Positions 8,219 through 15,584 of a DNA stretch of 64,000 nt are shown here, one piece after another. Origin of the DNA: Streptomyces flavidovirens DSM 40150. Its GTDB lineage: Bacteria > Actinomycetota > Actinomycetes > Streptomycetales > Streptomycetaceae. The position numbers and the translations under genes were made by a program. The notes beneath the pieces were generated by a model. That model had not been told where the DNA came from. It saw only the letters and a list, made by a program, of their open reading frames with translations, and made no database searches. The stretch covers positions 91,105 through 155,104 of the forward strand of contig NZ_KE386847.1 of the NCBI RefSeq assembly GCF_000429085.1, read 5' to 3'. Within the stretch, counting starts at the first letter, position 1. Each line of letters starts with the position of its first letter.

Positions 8219-8932
8219 ATGGCAGTCGGCGGGCGTTCCGCGACACCCGAGGTGATCTGGGCCCGCCCCGAACGGGCCGGCCGCGGACCCAGGCCGGCGT
8301 ACAGCCGCGCCGACATCGCGGCCGCGGCGGTGCGGATCGCGGACGCGGACGGGCTCGACGCGGTGTCGATGCGGCGAGTGGCGGCCGAGATCGGCTGCGG
8401 CACGATGTCGCTCTACAACTACGTGCCGCGCAAGGAGGACTTGTACGAGCTGATGGTCGACGAGGTCGGCGGCGAGTACGAGTTCCCCGAGCACCCGTCG
8501 GGGGACTGGCGCGCCGACATGCTGGCGCTGGCGCATCAGACGCGGGCACTGATGCACCGGCACCCGTGGCTGCCGGGCCTGATGTCGCCGGTGTACGGCT
8601 TCGGTCCCCACGTGCTCCGGTACCTGGAGTACTGCCTGACCTGCCTGGACGGGCTGGACGCGGCGCAGGGCACGAAGCTGGAGCTGGTGGCGACGGTCAA
8701 CGGCATGGTCACGACGTACGTCGGCAACGAGCTCGCCACCGCCGAGCGCGCGCGCTCCATGCCCTGGTCGCCGGAGCAGGAGAACGCGGCGCGGGCCGCC
8801 TACCTCGGGCGCGAGATCGCCACGGGCAAGTACCCGCGGGTGGCGCAGGCGTTCGCGCAGGACTCGGGCCCGGTGGACATGGACGCGGTTTTCGACCGGA
8901 TGCTGGGCCGGGTCCTGGACAGCTTCACGTAG
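8219..8932 (+). CDS. TetR-family repressor of the adjacent ABC exporter
   Basis: A 237-residue regulator. The N-terminal HTH (about residues 30-75) has the TetR pattern IAAAAVRIADADGLDAVSMR ending in GTMSLYNYVPRKEDLY. The C-terminal half resembles the Tet-repressor ligand-binding domain class that usually accompanies drug exporters. GAGGTGATGATCC gives a good ribosome site. It is divergent from the ATPase gene, and the paired palindromes between them suit autoregulation plus exporter repression, relieved by the exported compound. The ligand is unknown. Confidence 0.9.
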   Translation: MAVGGRSATPEVIWARPERAGRGPRPAYSRADIAAAAVRIADADGLDAVSMRRVAAEIGCGTMSLYNYVPRKEDLYELMVDEVGGEYEFPEHPSGDWRADMLALAHQTRALMHRHPWLPGLMSPVYGFGPHVLRYLEYCLTCLDGLDAAQGTKLELVATVNGMVTTYVGNELATAERARSMPWSPEQENAARAAYLGREIATGKYPRVAQAFAQDSGPVDMDAVFDRMLGRVLDSFT

Positions 8933-8942
8933 CCACCGGCGG

Positions 8943-8984
8943 TTCACCGCGACCAGATCCAGCCCCTCCGGCGTTTGCGACGGG
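8943..8984. repeat. Short copy of the dispersed intergenic repeat
   Basis: The words CCAGCCCCTCCGGCGTTTG and CGACGGGCTAG match part of the GC-rich element seen in longer form near 35.3, 41.8, 59.7 and 60.3 kb. It lies between two convergent genes, as the longer copies do or nearly do. Confidence 0.55.
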
Positions 8985-10202
8985 CTAGAGCAGGGCGAAC
9001 TGGCCCTCCGGGCCCTCCTCCTGGTGGTCCAGGACCGACGCGGGCCGCCGTGCCGCGTCCGGGACCGGCAGCACCCCCGCCTCCGTCAGGTCGTCGCGGG
9101 TGATCCCGGCCCCGGCCCCCGCGACCGCCTTCCGCAACTCCTCCCGGCCCGCGTCCAGCTCACCCAGCAGCGCCAGCACCGTGATGAGCTCAAGCAAGTC
9201 GGACGTCCACTCCTGCGGCCACTGGGAGGGGCGGATCGCCTCCAGCATGCCCGGCTCACCCCGCGCGCTACGCCGCTCGAACCACATCTCCAGCACCCGC
9301 ACTCCGCCCACCTGAAAGTCCCAGGCCGCGGCCGGTACGGGCGACACCCGGCCCTCCCCGAGGTGCAGCGCCTCCGCCTCCGCGTCGTACCGCAGCACCG
9401 AAGGCCACGCCGGGACCGCCGCCCGTACGTACGGGCGGCGGCCGCCCGGCAACCGGGGGCGCTCTCCGCCCCGCGCCCCCCGCACCTGCACCGCGGTCAT
9501 CCGCCGCCCGAGGTCCACACCCGCCGCCCACACGTCCGGCCCCGCGGGCAGCGGCACCACCGCGCCGGCCGGTGAGGGTTCGGCAGCGGCGAGCGCCCAG
9601 GCCAGTACGTCGCCGGCGGCCACCTCGTGCCCGTAACGCGCGCTCAGCAGCGGCAGCAGCCCCGGTGTCAGGTTCGGCTCCCGGCCGCCGGGGCGGCGGT
9701 GCAGCGGGCGGATGCGGCCGGGCCGCCCGGCGGGGGAGCGGCCGTCCGGCAGCAGCGCGCTGACCAGCACACACGGCCCCGGCGTCGCCTGGGGCAGGTA
9801 ACCCGGCTCCACGGCGAAGAGCTGATGCGAGTCGTCGGCGACCCGCCACAGCTCCGGCCGGGCGGCGTCGATCAGCCGGTGGTCGGGGATCAGCCACTGC
9901 TCGTCGAACGGGCCGTGCATGACGCGCACCGGCTCCGGGCAGGGGCCGCTCTCGCGCGCCAGACGGCCCGTGCCGGTGCGCTGCCCCGGCAGCGCGGCCA
10001 CCGAAGTGCGCGTCGTACGCGCCCGCGTGGACGAGAAGAGCTCCTCGCGCCCGGCGCCCTCCGCCCCGACCAGCGCCTCCCAGCGGGCCCGCAGCGTACG
10101 CCTGTCCGGTGCGAGCACCCAGTCGCGGCCCAGCCGCATGGGCGCCACCGACCAGGGCATGAGTTCGCCGAGCAGCGGGGCTTCGGACCGCGTCGCAGTC
10201 AT
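8985..10202 (-). CDS. Orphan type ISP restriction-modification C-terminal-like protein
   Basis: A protein of about 405 residues whose C-terminal third resembles the C-terminal specificity part of type ISP (LlaBIII-like) restriction-modification enzymes: WDFQVGGVRVLEMWFERR, then IRPSQWPQEWTSDLLELITV followed by a helical tail. An earlier VRVMHGPFDEQWLIPDHRLI also fits. The nuclease, helicase and methyltransferase parts of a true type ISP enzyme (over 1500 residues) are absent here and next door, and I see no NPPY methyltransferase motif, so it cannot cut or methylate alone. Three ATGs (10226, 10214, 10202) are possible and none has a good ribosome site. It follows gntR by 60 bp on the same strand. 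Confidence 0.65.
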   Translation of the reverse strand: MTATRSEAPLLGELMPWSVAPMRLGRDWVLAPDRRTLRARWEALVGAEGAGREELFSSTRARTTRTSVAALPGQRTGTGRLARESGPCPEPVRVMHGPFDEQWLIPDHRLIDAARPELWRVADDSHQLFAVEPGYLPQATPGPCVLVSALLPDGRSPAGRPGRIRPLHRRPGGREPNLTPGLLPLLSARYGHEVAAGDVLAWALAAAEPSPAGAVVPLPAGPDVWAAGVDLGRRMTAVQVRGARGGERPRLPGGRRPYVRAAVPAWPSVLRYDAEAEALHLGEGRVSPVPAAAWDFQVGGVRVLEMWFERRSARGEPGMLEAIRPSQWPQEWTSDLLELITVLALLGELDAGREELRKAVAGAGAGITRDDLTEAGVLPVPDAARRPASVLDHQEEGPEGQFALL

Positions 10203-10261
10203 GCGGCCAACCATGCGGGCAACCATGCCGGCATCGTAACCACGGCGGGCGGCGCGCCCGG

Positions 10262-11011
10262 TCAGTGCGCGTCCACCGTCACCGAGAAGGAGAAGCGGTC
10301 GCCCCGGTAACGGATACGCGCCACATCCACCACCCGGCCGTCCCCGTCGTACGTCACACCCGTGTAGTGCAGGATCGGGCTGAGCAGCGGGACCTTGAGG
10401 AGGTCCGCCGTCTCGGGGTCGGCGAGCCGCGCCTCCACCGTGTCCGTGATCTTGCTGATGCGTACGCCCAGCACGTCCCGCAGCACCTTCGTCATGGGCC
10501 AGCGTTCGAGATCGGCGACGTCGAGTCCGGCGGCGACGTCCTGCCGCACCGCGTTCTGCGCCCAGTTCGTCGGCTCGCCGCTCTCGCCGTCGCAGCGCAG
10601 CCGCCGGTAGGTGACGACCTGGTCCGTGTCCGGGAAGTACTCGACGAGTTCGCCGGGGACGGGCGTGGGCCCGTGCCCCAGGATCGTCGTCAGCTCCCCG
10701 GACTGCTGGGCCACGATCGCGTCGATCGAGCCGAGCAGCCGGCGCGGGGCTCCGCGCCTGGCGCCCGGCTCGATGAACGTGCCGCGCCGCCGGTGCCTGC
10801 TGATCAGGCCCTCGGCCTCCAGCTCCTTGAGGGCCTGGCGCATCGTGAGCACGCTGACGCCGTAGTGCGTGGCGAGCTGCTCCTCGGTGGGCAGCCGCAA
10901 CGACGCGTCGGGCGTGCGGCCCAGTATGGAAGCGCGCAGGGACTGCGAGACCTGGTACCAGAGCGGCAGCTTCCGGTTCAGGACCAGCGAGTCGGGGGCG
11001 AATGCGGTCAC
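10262..11011 (-). CDS. GntR-family regulator (HutC/UTRA type)
   Basis: A 249-residue transcription factor. The winged helix (about residues 15-80) shows PLWYQVSQSLRASI, LPTEEQLATHYGVSVLTMRQ and the wing GLISRHRRRGTFIE; the rest is a UTRA ligand-binding domain ending in RYRGDRFSFSV. I chose the GTG at 11011, preceded by GGAG, because an earlier ATG would lie inside hmgA. It starts 26 bp after the hmgA stop on the same strand, so the two are probably one operon and this protein may sense a tyrosine/phenylalanine catabolite. That link is inferred from position only. Confidence 0.85.
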   Translation of the reverse strand: MTAFAPDSLVLNRKLPLWYQVSQSLRASILGRTPDASLRLPTEEQLATHYGVSVLTMRQALKELEAEGLISRHRRRGTFIEPGARRGAPRRLLGSIDAIVAQQSGELTTILGHGPTPVPGELVEYFPDTDQVVTYRRLRCDGESGEPTNWAQNAVRQDVAAGLDVADLERWPMTKVLRDVLGVRISKITDTVEARLADPETADLLKVPLLSPILHYTGVTYDGDGRVVDVARIRYRGDRFSFSVTVDAH

Positions 11012-11037
11012 GGTCTCATTTCTCCGGTACGTACGTA

Positions 11038-12357
11038 CTACGACCTGAAGTGGCGTTGCAGACCTTGCCACACGTCGTCGTACGACGACTGAAGGTGGTC
11101 GGCGGCAGCCGCCTGCGCGGTCGCCGTGACCGGCCAGCGCGTCTCGAACATGAAGGCCAGGCCGTCGTCGATCTTCTGCGGCTTCAGCTCGGCGGCGCTC
11201 GCCCTGTCGAACGTCTCGCGGTCGGGTCCGTGCGCCGACATCATGTTGTGCAGCGAGCCGCCGCCCGGCACGAATCCCTCGGCCTTCGCGTCGTACGCGC
11301 CCTCGATCAGGCCCATGTACTCACTCATCACATTGCGGTGGAAGTACGGCGGCCTGAAGGTGTCCTCACCGACCAGCCAGCGCGGCGCGAAGACGACGAA
11401 GTCGACGCCCGCGAGGCCCGGCGTGTCGGACGGCGAGGTGAGGACCGTGAAGATCGACGGGTCCGGGTGGTCGTAGCTGATGGTGCCCATGACGTTGAAG
11501 CGGCGCAGGTCGTAGACGTAGGGGACGTGGTTGCCGTGCCAGGCGACGACGTCGAGGGGCGAGTGGTCGTACGTCGCCGACCAGAGGTTGCCGCAGAACT
11601 TGTTGACCACCTCCACCGGGCCCTCGACCTCCTCGTACGCCGCCACCGGAGCCAGGAAGTCACGGGCGTTCGCGAGGCCGTTCGCGCCGATCGGGCCGAG
11701 GTCGGGGAGCTGGAACGGCTGCCCGTAGTTCTCGCAGACGTAACCGCGGGCGGTCGCGTCGAGCAGCTCGACGCGGAATCGCACCCCGCGCGGGATCAGC
11801 GCGATGTGGCCGGGCTCGCAGCGCAGCAGGCCGAACTCGGTGCGCAGGAGCAGGCCGCCGCGCTCCGGGACGATCAGCAGCTCGCCGTCGGCGTCGCTGA
11901 ACACCCGGTTCTCCATGGAGGAGTTGGCGTGGTACAGGTGAATCGCCATGCCGGTGCGCTGGGTCGCGTCGCCGTTGCCGCCGACCGTCCACAGACCGGC
12001 CAGGAAATCGGTGCCGGGGGCCGGCTCGGGCAGCGGGTTCCAGCGCAGCCGGTTCGGGTCGGGGACGGTCTCGGTGAAGGGCGCGCCGCGCACGGTGCCG
12101 TTGTCGGTGCGTACGAACGGGGGGTGCGCGGCCGACGGCCTGATCCGGTACAGCCACGAGCGCCGGTTGTGGGCGCGCGGCTCGGTGAACGCCGAGCCGC
12201 TGAGCTGCTCGGCGTACAGCCCGAGCGGTGCGCGCTGGGGTGAATTGCGGCCGTGCGGCAGGGCGCCCGGAACGGCCTCCGAGCTGTGTTCGTTGCCGAA
12301 GCCCGAGGAGTGGGCCAGTCCCTCAGCCGCTTTCCTGGCCTGCTCGATGCCGCTCAT
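11038..12357 (-). CDS. hmgA: Homogentisate 1,2-dioxygenase
   Basis: A 439-residue iron(II) dioxygenase that opens the ring of homogentisate to maleylacetoacetate in tyrosine and phenylalanine breakdown. The N-terminal stretch SGFGNEHSSEAVPGALP is diagnostic. The iron ligands match His340 and Glu346 in YFHRNVMSEYMG and His376 in MMSAHGPD, with the same 6- and 30-residue spacing as in the human enzyme. Full length. The downstream GntR gene is probably co-transcribed. The region upstream holds a 26-bp inverted repeat shared with a divergent TetR gene. No maleylacetoacetate isomerase or fumarylacetoacetase lies in the window. Confidence 0.96.
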   Translation of the reverse strand: MSGIEQARKAAEGLAHSSGFGNEHSSEAVPGALPHGRNSPQRAPLGLYAEQLSGSAFTEPRAHNRRSWLYRIRPSAAHPPFVRTDNGTVRGAPFTETVPDPNRLRWNPLPEPAPGTDFLAGLWTVGGNGDATQRTGMAIHLYHANSSMENRVFSDADGELLIVPERGGLLLRTEFGLLRCEPGHIALIPRGVRFRVELLDATARGYVCENYGQPFQLPDLGPIGANGLANARDFLAPVAAYEEVEGPVEVVNKFCGNLWSATYDHSPLDVVAWHGNHVPYVYDLRRFNVMGTISYDHPDPSIFTVLTSPSDTPGLAGVDFVVFAPRWLVGEDTFRPPYFHRNVMSEYMGLIEGAYDAKAEGFVPGGGSLHNMMSAHGPDRETFDRASAAELKPQKIDDGLAFMFETRWPVTATAQAAAADHLQSSYDDVWQGLQRHFRS

Positions 12358-12393
12358 CGTCCGCTCCCTGGGGTGCCGAAGAAAACCTACGGT

Positions 12394-12419
12394 GAATCCT
12401 ATGGTCGACAGTAGGATTC
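12394..12419. promoter_or_regulatory. Inverted repeat between hmgA and a TetR gene
   Basis: GAATCCTA (12394-12401) and TAGGATTC (12412-12419) are exact reverse complements separated by 10 bases with a GTCGAC core. It lies 37 bp upstream of hmgA and 66 bp upstream of the TetR start, where a repressor could control both promoters. It is more AT-rich than its surroundings. Confidence 0.65.
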
Positions 12420-12484
12420 GCGGGGCCGCTCGTCAACGGTCCCCCCGGCCGACGGGTGCCGCGCCCGTGCGGGGTGTCGGCATC

Positions 12485-13114
12485 ATGGAGCGCGTGCCCC
12501 CAACGAACTCGCTCCGCCGAGCCCCCGTGCAGCAGCGCAGTGCCGACCGGCTCGCCCGGATACTGGACGCCTGCGCCCAACTCCTCGACGAGACCGGTTA
12601 CGAGCGGCTGAGCACCCGCGCCGTCGCCGCCCGCGCGGGCGTGCCCATCGGGTCCGTCTACCGCTTCTTCGGCAACAAGCGCGCCATGGCTGACGCCCTC
12701 GCCCAGCGCAACCTCGACCATTACGCCGAGCGGATCAGCGGCCGCATCGCCGCGATGCCGGGCGAGGACTGGCGCGGCACCATCGACGCCGTGCTCGACG
12801 AGTACGTCGCCATGAAGCGCACCGTGCCGGGCTTCCGCCTCGTCGACTTCGGCGTGCAGATCCCGGTGGGGGGCCGGGCGGAAGACCCCGGCGCCGAGAT
12901 CGACTACCGCGTCACCGACCGCCTGACCGACCTCCTCTCGGGCCACCTCGGCCGCACCCCGGACGCGGCGCTGCGCCGGACGGTCCTGGTCGCCGTCGAG
13001 GCCGCCGACGCCCTGCTCCAACTCGCCTTCCGCGTGAGCCCGTCGGGCGACCCCGACCTGATCACGGAGACCCGCGCCGTCCTGCACGCCTATCTGGCCC
13101 GGATCTTCGACTGA
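12485..13114 (+). CDS. TetR-family regulator, divergent from hmgA
   Basis: A 209-residue TetR protein. The HTH (about residues 20-65) reads ILDACAQLLDETGYERLSTR then VPIGSVYRFFGNKRAMADAL; the rest is a helical TetR_C domain. Start at the ATG at 12485; the GTG three codons later is an alternative with no better ribosome site. It is divergent from hmgA across a 127-bp gap containing a clear inverted repeat, so autoregulation and control of hmgA are both plausible. The stop codon lies in the first unit of a four-copy 8-bp repeat. Confidence 0.86.
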   Translation: MERVPPTNSLRRAPVQQRSADRLARILDACAQLLDETGYERLSTRAVAARAGVPIGSVYRFFGNKRAMADALAQRNLDHYAERISGRIAAMPGEDWRGTIDAVLDEYVAMKRTVPGFRLVDFGVQIPVGGRAEDPGAEIDYRVTDRLTDLLSGHLGRTPDAALRRTVLVAVEAADALLQLAFRVSPSGDPDLITETRAVLHAYLARIFD

Positions 13115-13143
13115 TCCCTTGATCCCTTGATCCCTTGATCCCT
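13112..13143. repeat. Four exact copies of an 8-bp unit
   Basis: TGATCCCT is repeated four times without a mismatch (13112, 13120, 13128, 13136). The first copy contains the TGA stop of the TetR gene. It is a slipped-strand type microsatellite. Confidence 0.9.
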
Positions 13144-13163
13144 GCCGGCCTGACCCTCCCCGC

Positions 13164-13183
13164 CGTGCCTACCGGTCGGTATG
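13164..13183. promoter_or_regulatory. TetR-type palindrome upstream of the molybdoenzyme
   Basis: Matches CATACCGACCGGTCGGTATG at 17 of 20 positions; the right 13 bases are exact. It lies 53 bp upstream of the molybdopterin oxidoreductase start. Related sites occur at 24926, 38523 and 44400. Confidence 0.55.
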
Positions 13184-13235
13184 CTCGGCCGTGCCCGCGC
13201 GTCCCGCCGTCGCCGCCGCCCCCTGGAGGGCCCCC

Positions 13236-15464
13236 ATGTCCGGTCATGACGAAGCCACAGCGTCCCGTACCGCCCTGCGCGTCTGCCCCCTCTGCGAAGC
13301 CACCTGCGGCCTGACCCTCACCATCGAGGGCACCAAGGTCACCGGCGCGCGCGGCGACCGCGACGATGTCTTCAGCCACGGGTTCATCTGCCCCAAGGGC
13401 GCCTCCTTCGCGGAAGTCGACTCCGACCCGGACCGGCTGACCGGGCCCCTCGTCCGCAAGAACGGCACCCTCCAGGAGGCGACGTGGAGCGAGGCATTCG
13501 ACCTCGTCGCCGCCCGGATGCGGCCCCTGATCGAGGAGTACGGGCCCCACTCCGTCGGCGTCGTACTCGGCAACCCCAACGTCCACACCATGGCCGGCGC
13601 GCTCTACCCGCCCGTACTGCTCTCCCTGCTGCGCACGCGGAGCCTCTTCACGGCCAGCACCGTCGACCAGATGCCCAAGCACGTGTCCAGCGGCCTGCTC
13701 TTCGGCGACCCGCTCGCCATCCCGGTGCCCGACCTGGACCGTACGGACCATCTGCTGCTCCTCGGCGCCAACCCGCTGGATTCCAACGGCAGCCTGTGCA
13801 CCGCCCCCGACTTCCCCGGCAAGCTCAAGGCGCTGCGCCGCCGCGGCGGCACGCTCGTCGTCGTCGATCCGCGCCGCACCCGCACCGCGAAGCTCGCCGA
13901 CCGGCACGTCCCGATCAGGCCCGGTACGGACGCGCTGCTGCTCGCGGCGCTCGCCCGGGTCCTCTTCGAGGAGAAGCTGACCGATCCGGGTGTCCTGGCG
14001 GAGCAGGTCGAGGGTCTGGCCGAAGTGCGCGAAGCCGTACGGGACTTCACGCCGGAGGCCGTGGCGGCGGCCTGCGACGTCCCCGCCGACGAGATACGGC
14101 TGCTGGCCCGTGGGCTCGCCGCCGCGCCCACCGCGGCCGTGTACGGCCGGGTCGGCAGCTCCACCGTCGAGTTCGGGACCCTGACCAACTGGCTCGTCGA
14201 CGTACTGAACATCATCACCGGCAATCTCGACCGCCCCGGCGGCGCGCTCTTCCCGCTCTCCGCCACCGCGCCCTCGCCGCGATCCGCCGGACCCGGCAAG
14301 GGGTTCGCGCTCGGCCGCTGGAAGAGCCGGGTCGGCGGACACCCCGAGGCCAAGGGAGAGCTGCCGCTGGCCGCGCTCGCCGAGGAGATCGACACACCGG
14401 GGGAGGGGCGGGTACGCGCGCTCATCGCCATCGCCGCCAACCCCGTGCTCTCCGCGCCCGACGGACTCCGCCTGGACCGCGCCCTGAGCGAGCACCTCGA
14501 CTTCATGGTCAGCGTCGACCCGTACCTCAACGAGACCTCACTCCACGCCGATGTCGTCCTTCCGCCGCCGCCGCCGTCCCAGAGCGCTCACTTCGACTTC
14601 GCTTTCAACGCCTTCGCCGTGCGCAACCAGGCGCGTTACAGCCCGCCCGCCGTCCCCCTGGAGGACGGACGCATGGACGAGAGCGAGATCCACGCCCGGC
14701 TGATCCTCGCGGTGAGCGGCATGCACGGCGCCGACCCGTCCGCCGTCGACGATCTCGTCATCGAGCGCGCCCTGACCAAGGCCGTCGCCGAACCGCACTC
14801 GCCCCTCCACGGCGGCGACCCCGAGCACCTCGCCGCCGCACTCACCGGGCGCGGCGGACCGGAAAGGCGCCTCGACCTGATGCTGCGCCTGGGTCCGTAC
14901 GACCTGGTGCTGGAGGATCTGCTGGCGAACCCGCACGGCGTCGACCTCGGCCCGCTCAAGCCGCGCCTCCCGCAGGTCCTGAAGACCCGCAGCGGAAAGG
15001 CCGAGCTGCTGCCAGGACCCATCGCCGCCGATCTGCCGCGACTGCGACGGGCACTCGACGAGCGGCCCGCGGCCGGGCTCGTGCTGGTCGGCCGCCGCCA
15101 CCTGCGGTCCAACAATAGCTGGCTGCACAACATCCCCTCGCTCAACGGCGGCAGCAACCGCTGCACCCTCCAGGTCCACCCGGACGACGCGGCGCGCCTC
15201 GGCCTCACGGACGGCGGGGGCGCCCGGATCAGCGCGGAGGGAGGGGAACTGGAGGTTCCGGTGGAGGTGACGGACGCGGTACGGGCCGGAGTGGTGAGCC
15301 TGCCGCACGGGTGGGGGCACGACCGGGCGGGCGCCCGGATGGCCGTCGCGGCCGCCACCCCCGGAGTCAACGTCAACCAGTTGCTCGACGGGAGCCGACT
15401 GGACCCGCTGTCGGGCACCGCGGTGCTCAACGGATTTCCCGTCAACGTAACACCCATATCGTGA
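13236..15464 (+). CDS. Molybdopterin-dependent oxidoreductase (formate dehydrogenase/NasC-like)
   Basis: A 742-residue catalytic subunit of the DMSO-reductase superfamily. Cys17, Cys20, Cys24 and Cys52 form a C-x2-C-x3-C-x27-C site for one [4Fe-4S] cluster. Molybdopterin-binding regions follow (LLLGANPLDSNGSL, VVVDPRRTRTAKLADRHV, and a C-terminal dinucleotide domain from about 620 with SNNSWLHNIPSLNGGSN). No Tat signal, so probably cytosolic. I cannot confidently assign the molybdenum ligand around STVDQMPKHVSSG; there is no selenocysteine. GGAGGG before the ATG at 13236 fixes the start; an earlier in-frame ATG at 13191 lacks one. No redox partner subunit is adjacent, so the electron partner and substrate are open. 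Confidence 0.88.
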   Translation: MSGHDEATASRTALRVCPLCEATCGLTLTIEGTKVTGARGDRDDVFSHGFICPKGASFAEVDSDPDRLTGPLVRKNGTLQEATWSEAFDLVAARMRPLIEEYGPHSVGVVLGNPNVHTMAGALYPPVLLSLLRTRSLFTASTVDQMPKHVSSGLLFGDPLAIPVPDLDRTDHLLLLGANPLDSNGSLCTAPDFPGKLKALRRRGGTLVVVDPRRTRTAKLADRHVPIRPGTDALLLAALARVLFEEKLTDPGVLAEQVEGLAEVREAVRDFTPEAVAAACDVPADEIRLLARGLAAAPTAAVYGRVGSSTVEFGTLTNWLVDVLNIITGNLDRPGGALFPLSATAPSPRSAGPGKGFALGRWKSRVGGHPEAKGELPLAALAEEIDTPGEGRVRALIAIAANPVLSAPDGLRLDRALSEHLDFMVSVDPYLNETSLHADVVLPPPPPSQSAHFDFAFNAFAVRNQARYSPPAVPLEDGRMDESEIHARLILAVSGMHGADPSAVDDLVIERALTKAVAEPHSPLHGGDPEHLAAALTGRGGPERRLDLMLRLGPYDLVLEDLLANPHGVDLGPLKPRLPQVLKTRSGKAELLPGPIAADLPRLRRALDERPAAGLVLVGRRHLRSNNSWLHNIPSLNGGSNRCTLQVHPDDAARLGLTDGGGARISAEGGELEVPVEVTDAVRAGVVSLPHGWGHDRAGARMAVAAATPGVNVNQLLDGSRLDPLSGTAVLNGFPVNVTPIS

Positions 15465-15501
15465 CCTGGGGTTTTGCGCTTATTGCTCGCTCGTCAACAT
15501 C

Positions 15502-15577
15502 TTGTTAACGCGTTGGAACGGGACCTAACGTCAACGAACCGCCTGGTCTGGTGGGAGTTCAAGGGCGAACGTTAGGT
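15502..15577. promoter_or_regulatory. Promoter and inverted repeat ahead of the citrate transporter
   Basis: TTGTTA (15502-15507) and TAACGT (15526-15531), 18 bases apart, could be -35 and -10 boxes. The second box lies inside ACCTAACGT (15523-15531), which is repeated in inverted form as ACGTTAGGT at 15569-15577, just before the start codon. A protein binding both arms would bracket the transcription start and ribosome site. Confidence 0.45.
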
Positions 15578-15584
15578 ATCCCAA

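Noticed and set aside
13112..13143. Tandem repeats (here and at 48393, 50202, 59985) as CRISPR
   Set aside because: Units are contiguous or imperfect with no unique spacers of uniform length, and there are no cas genes.
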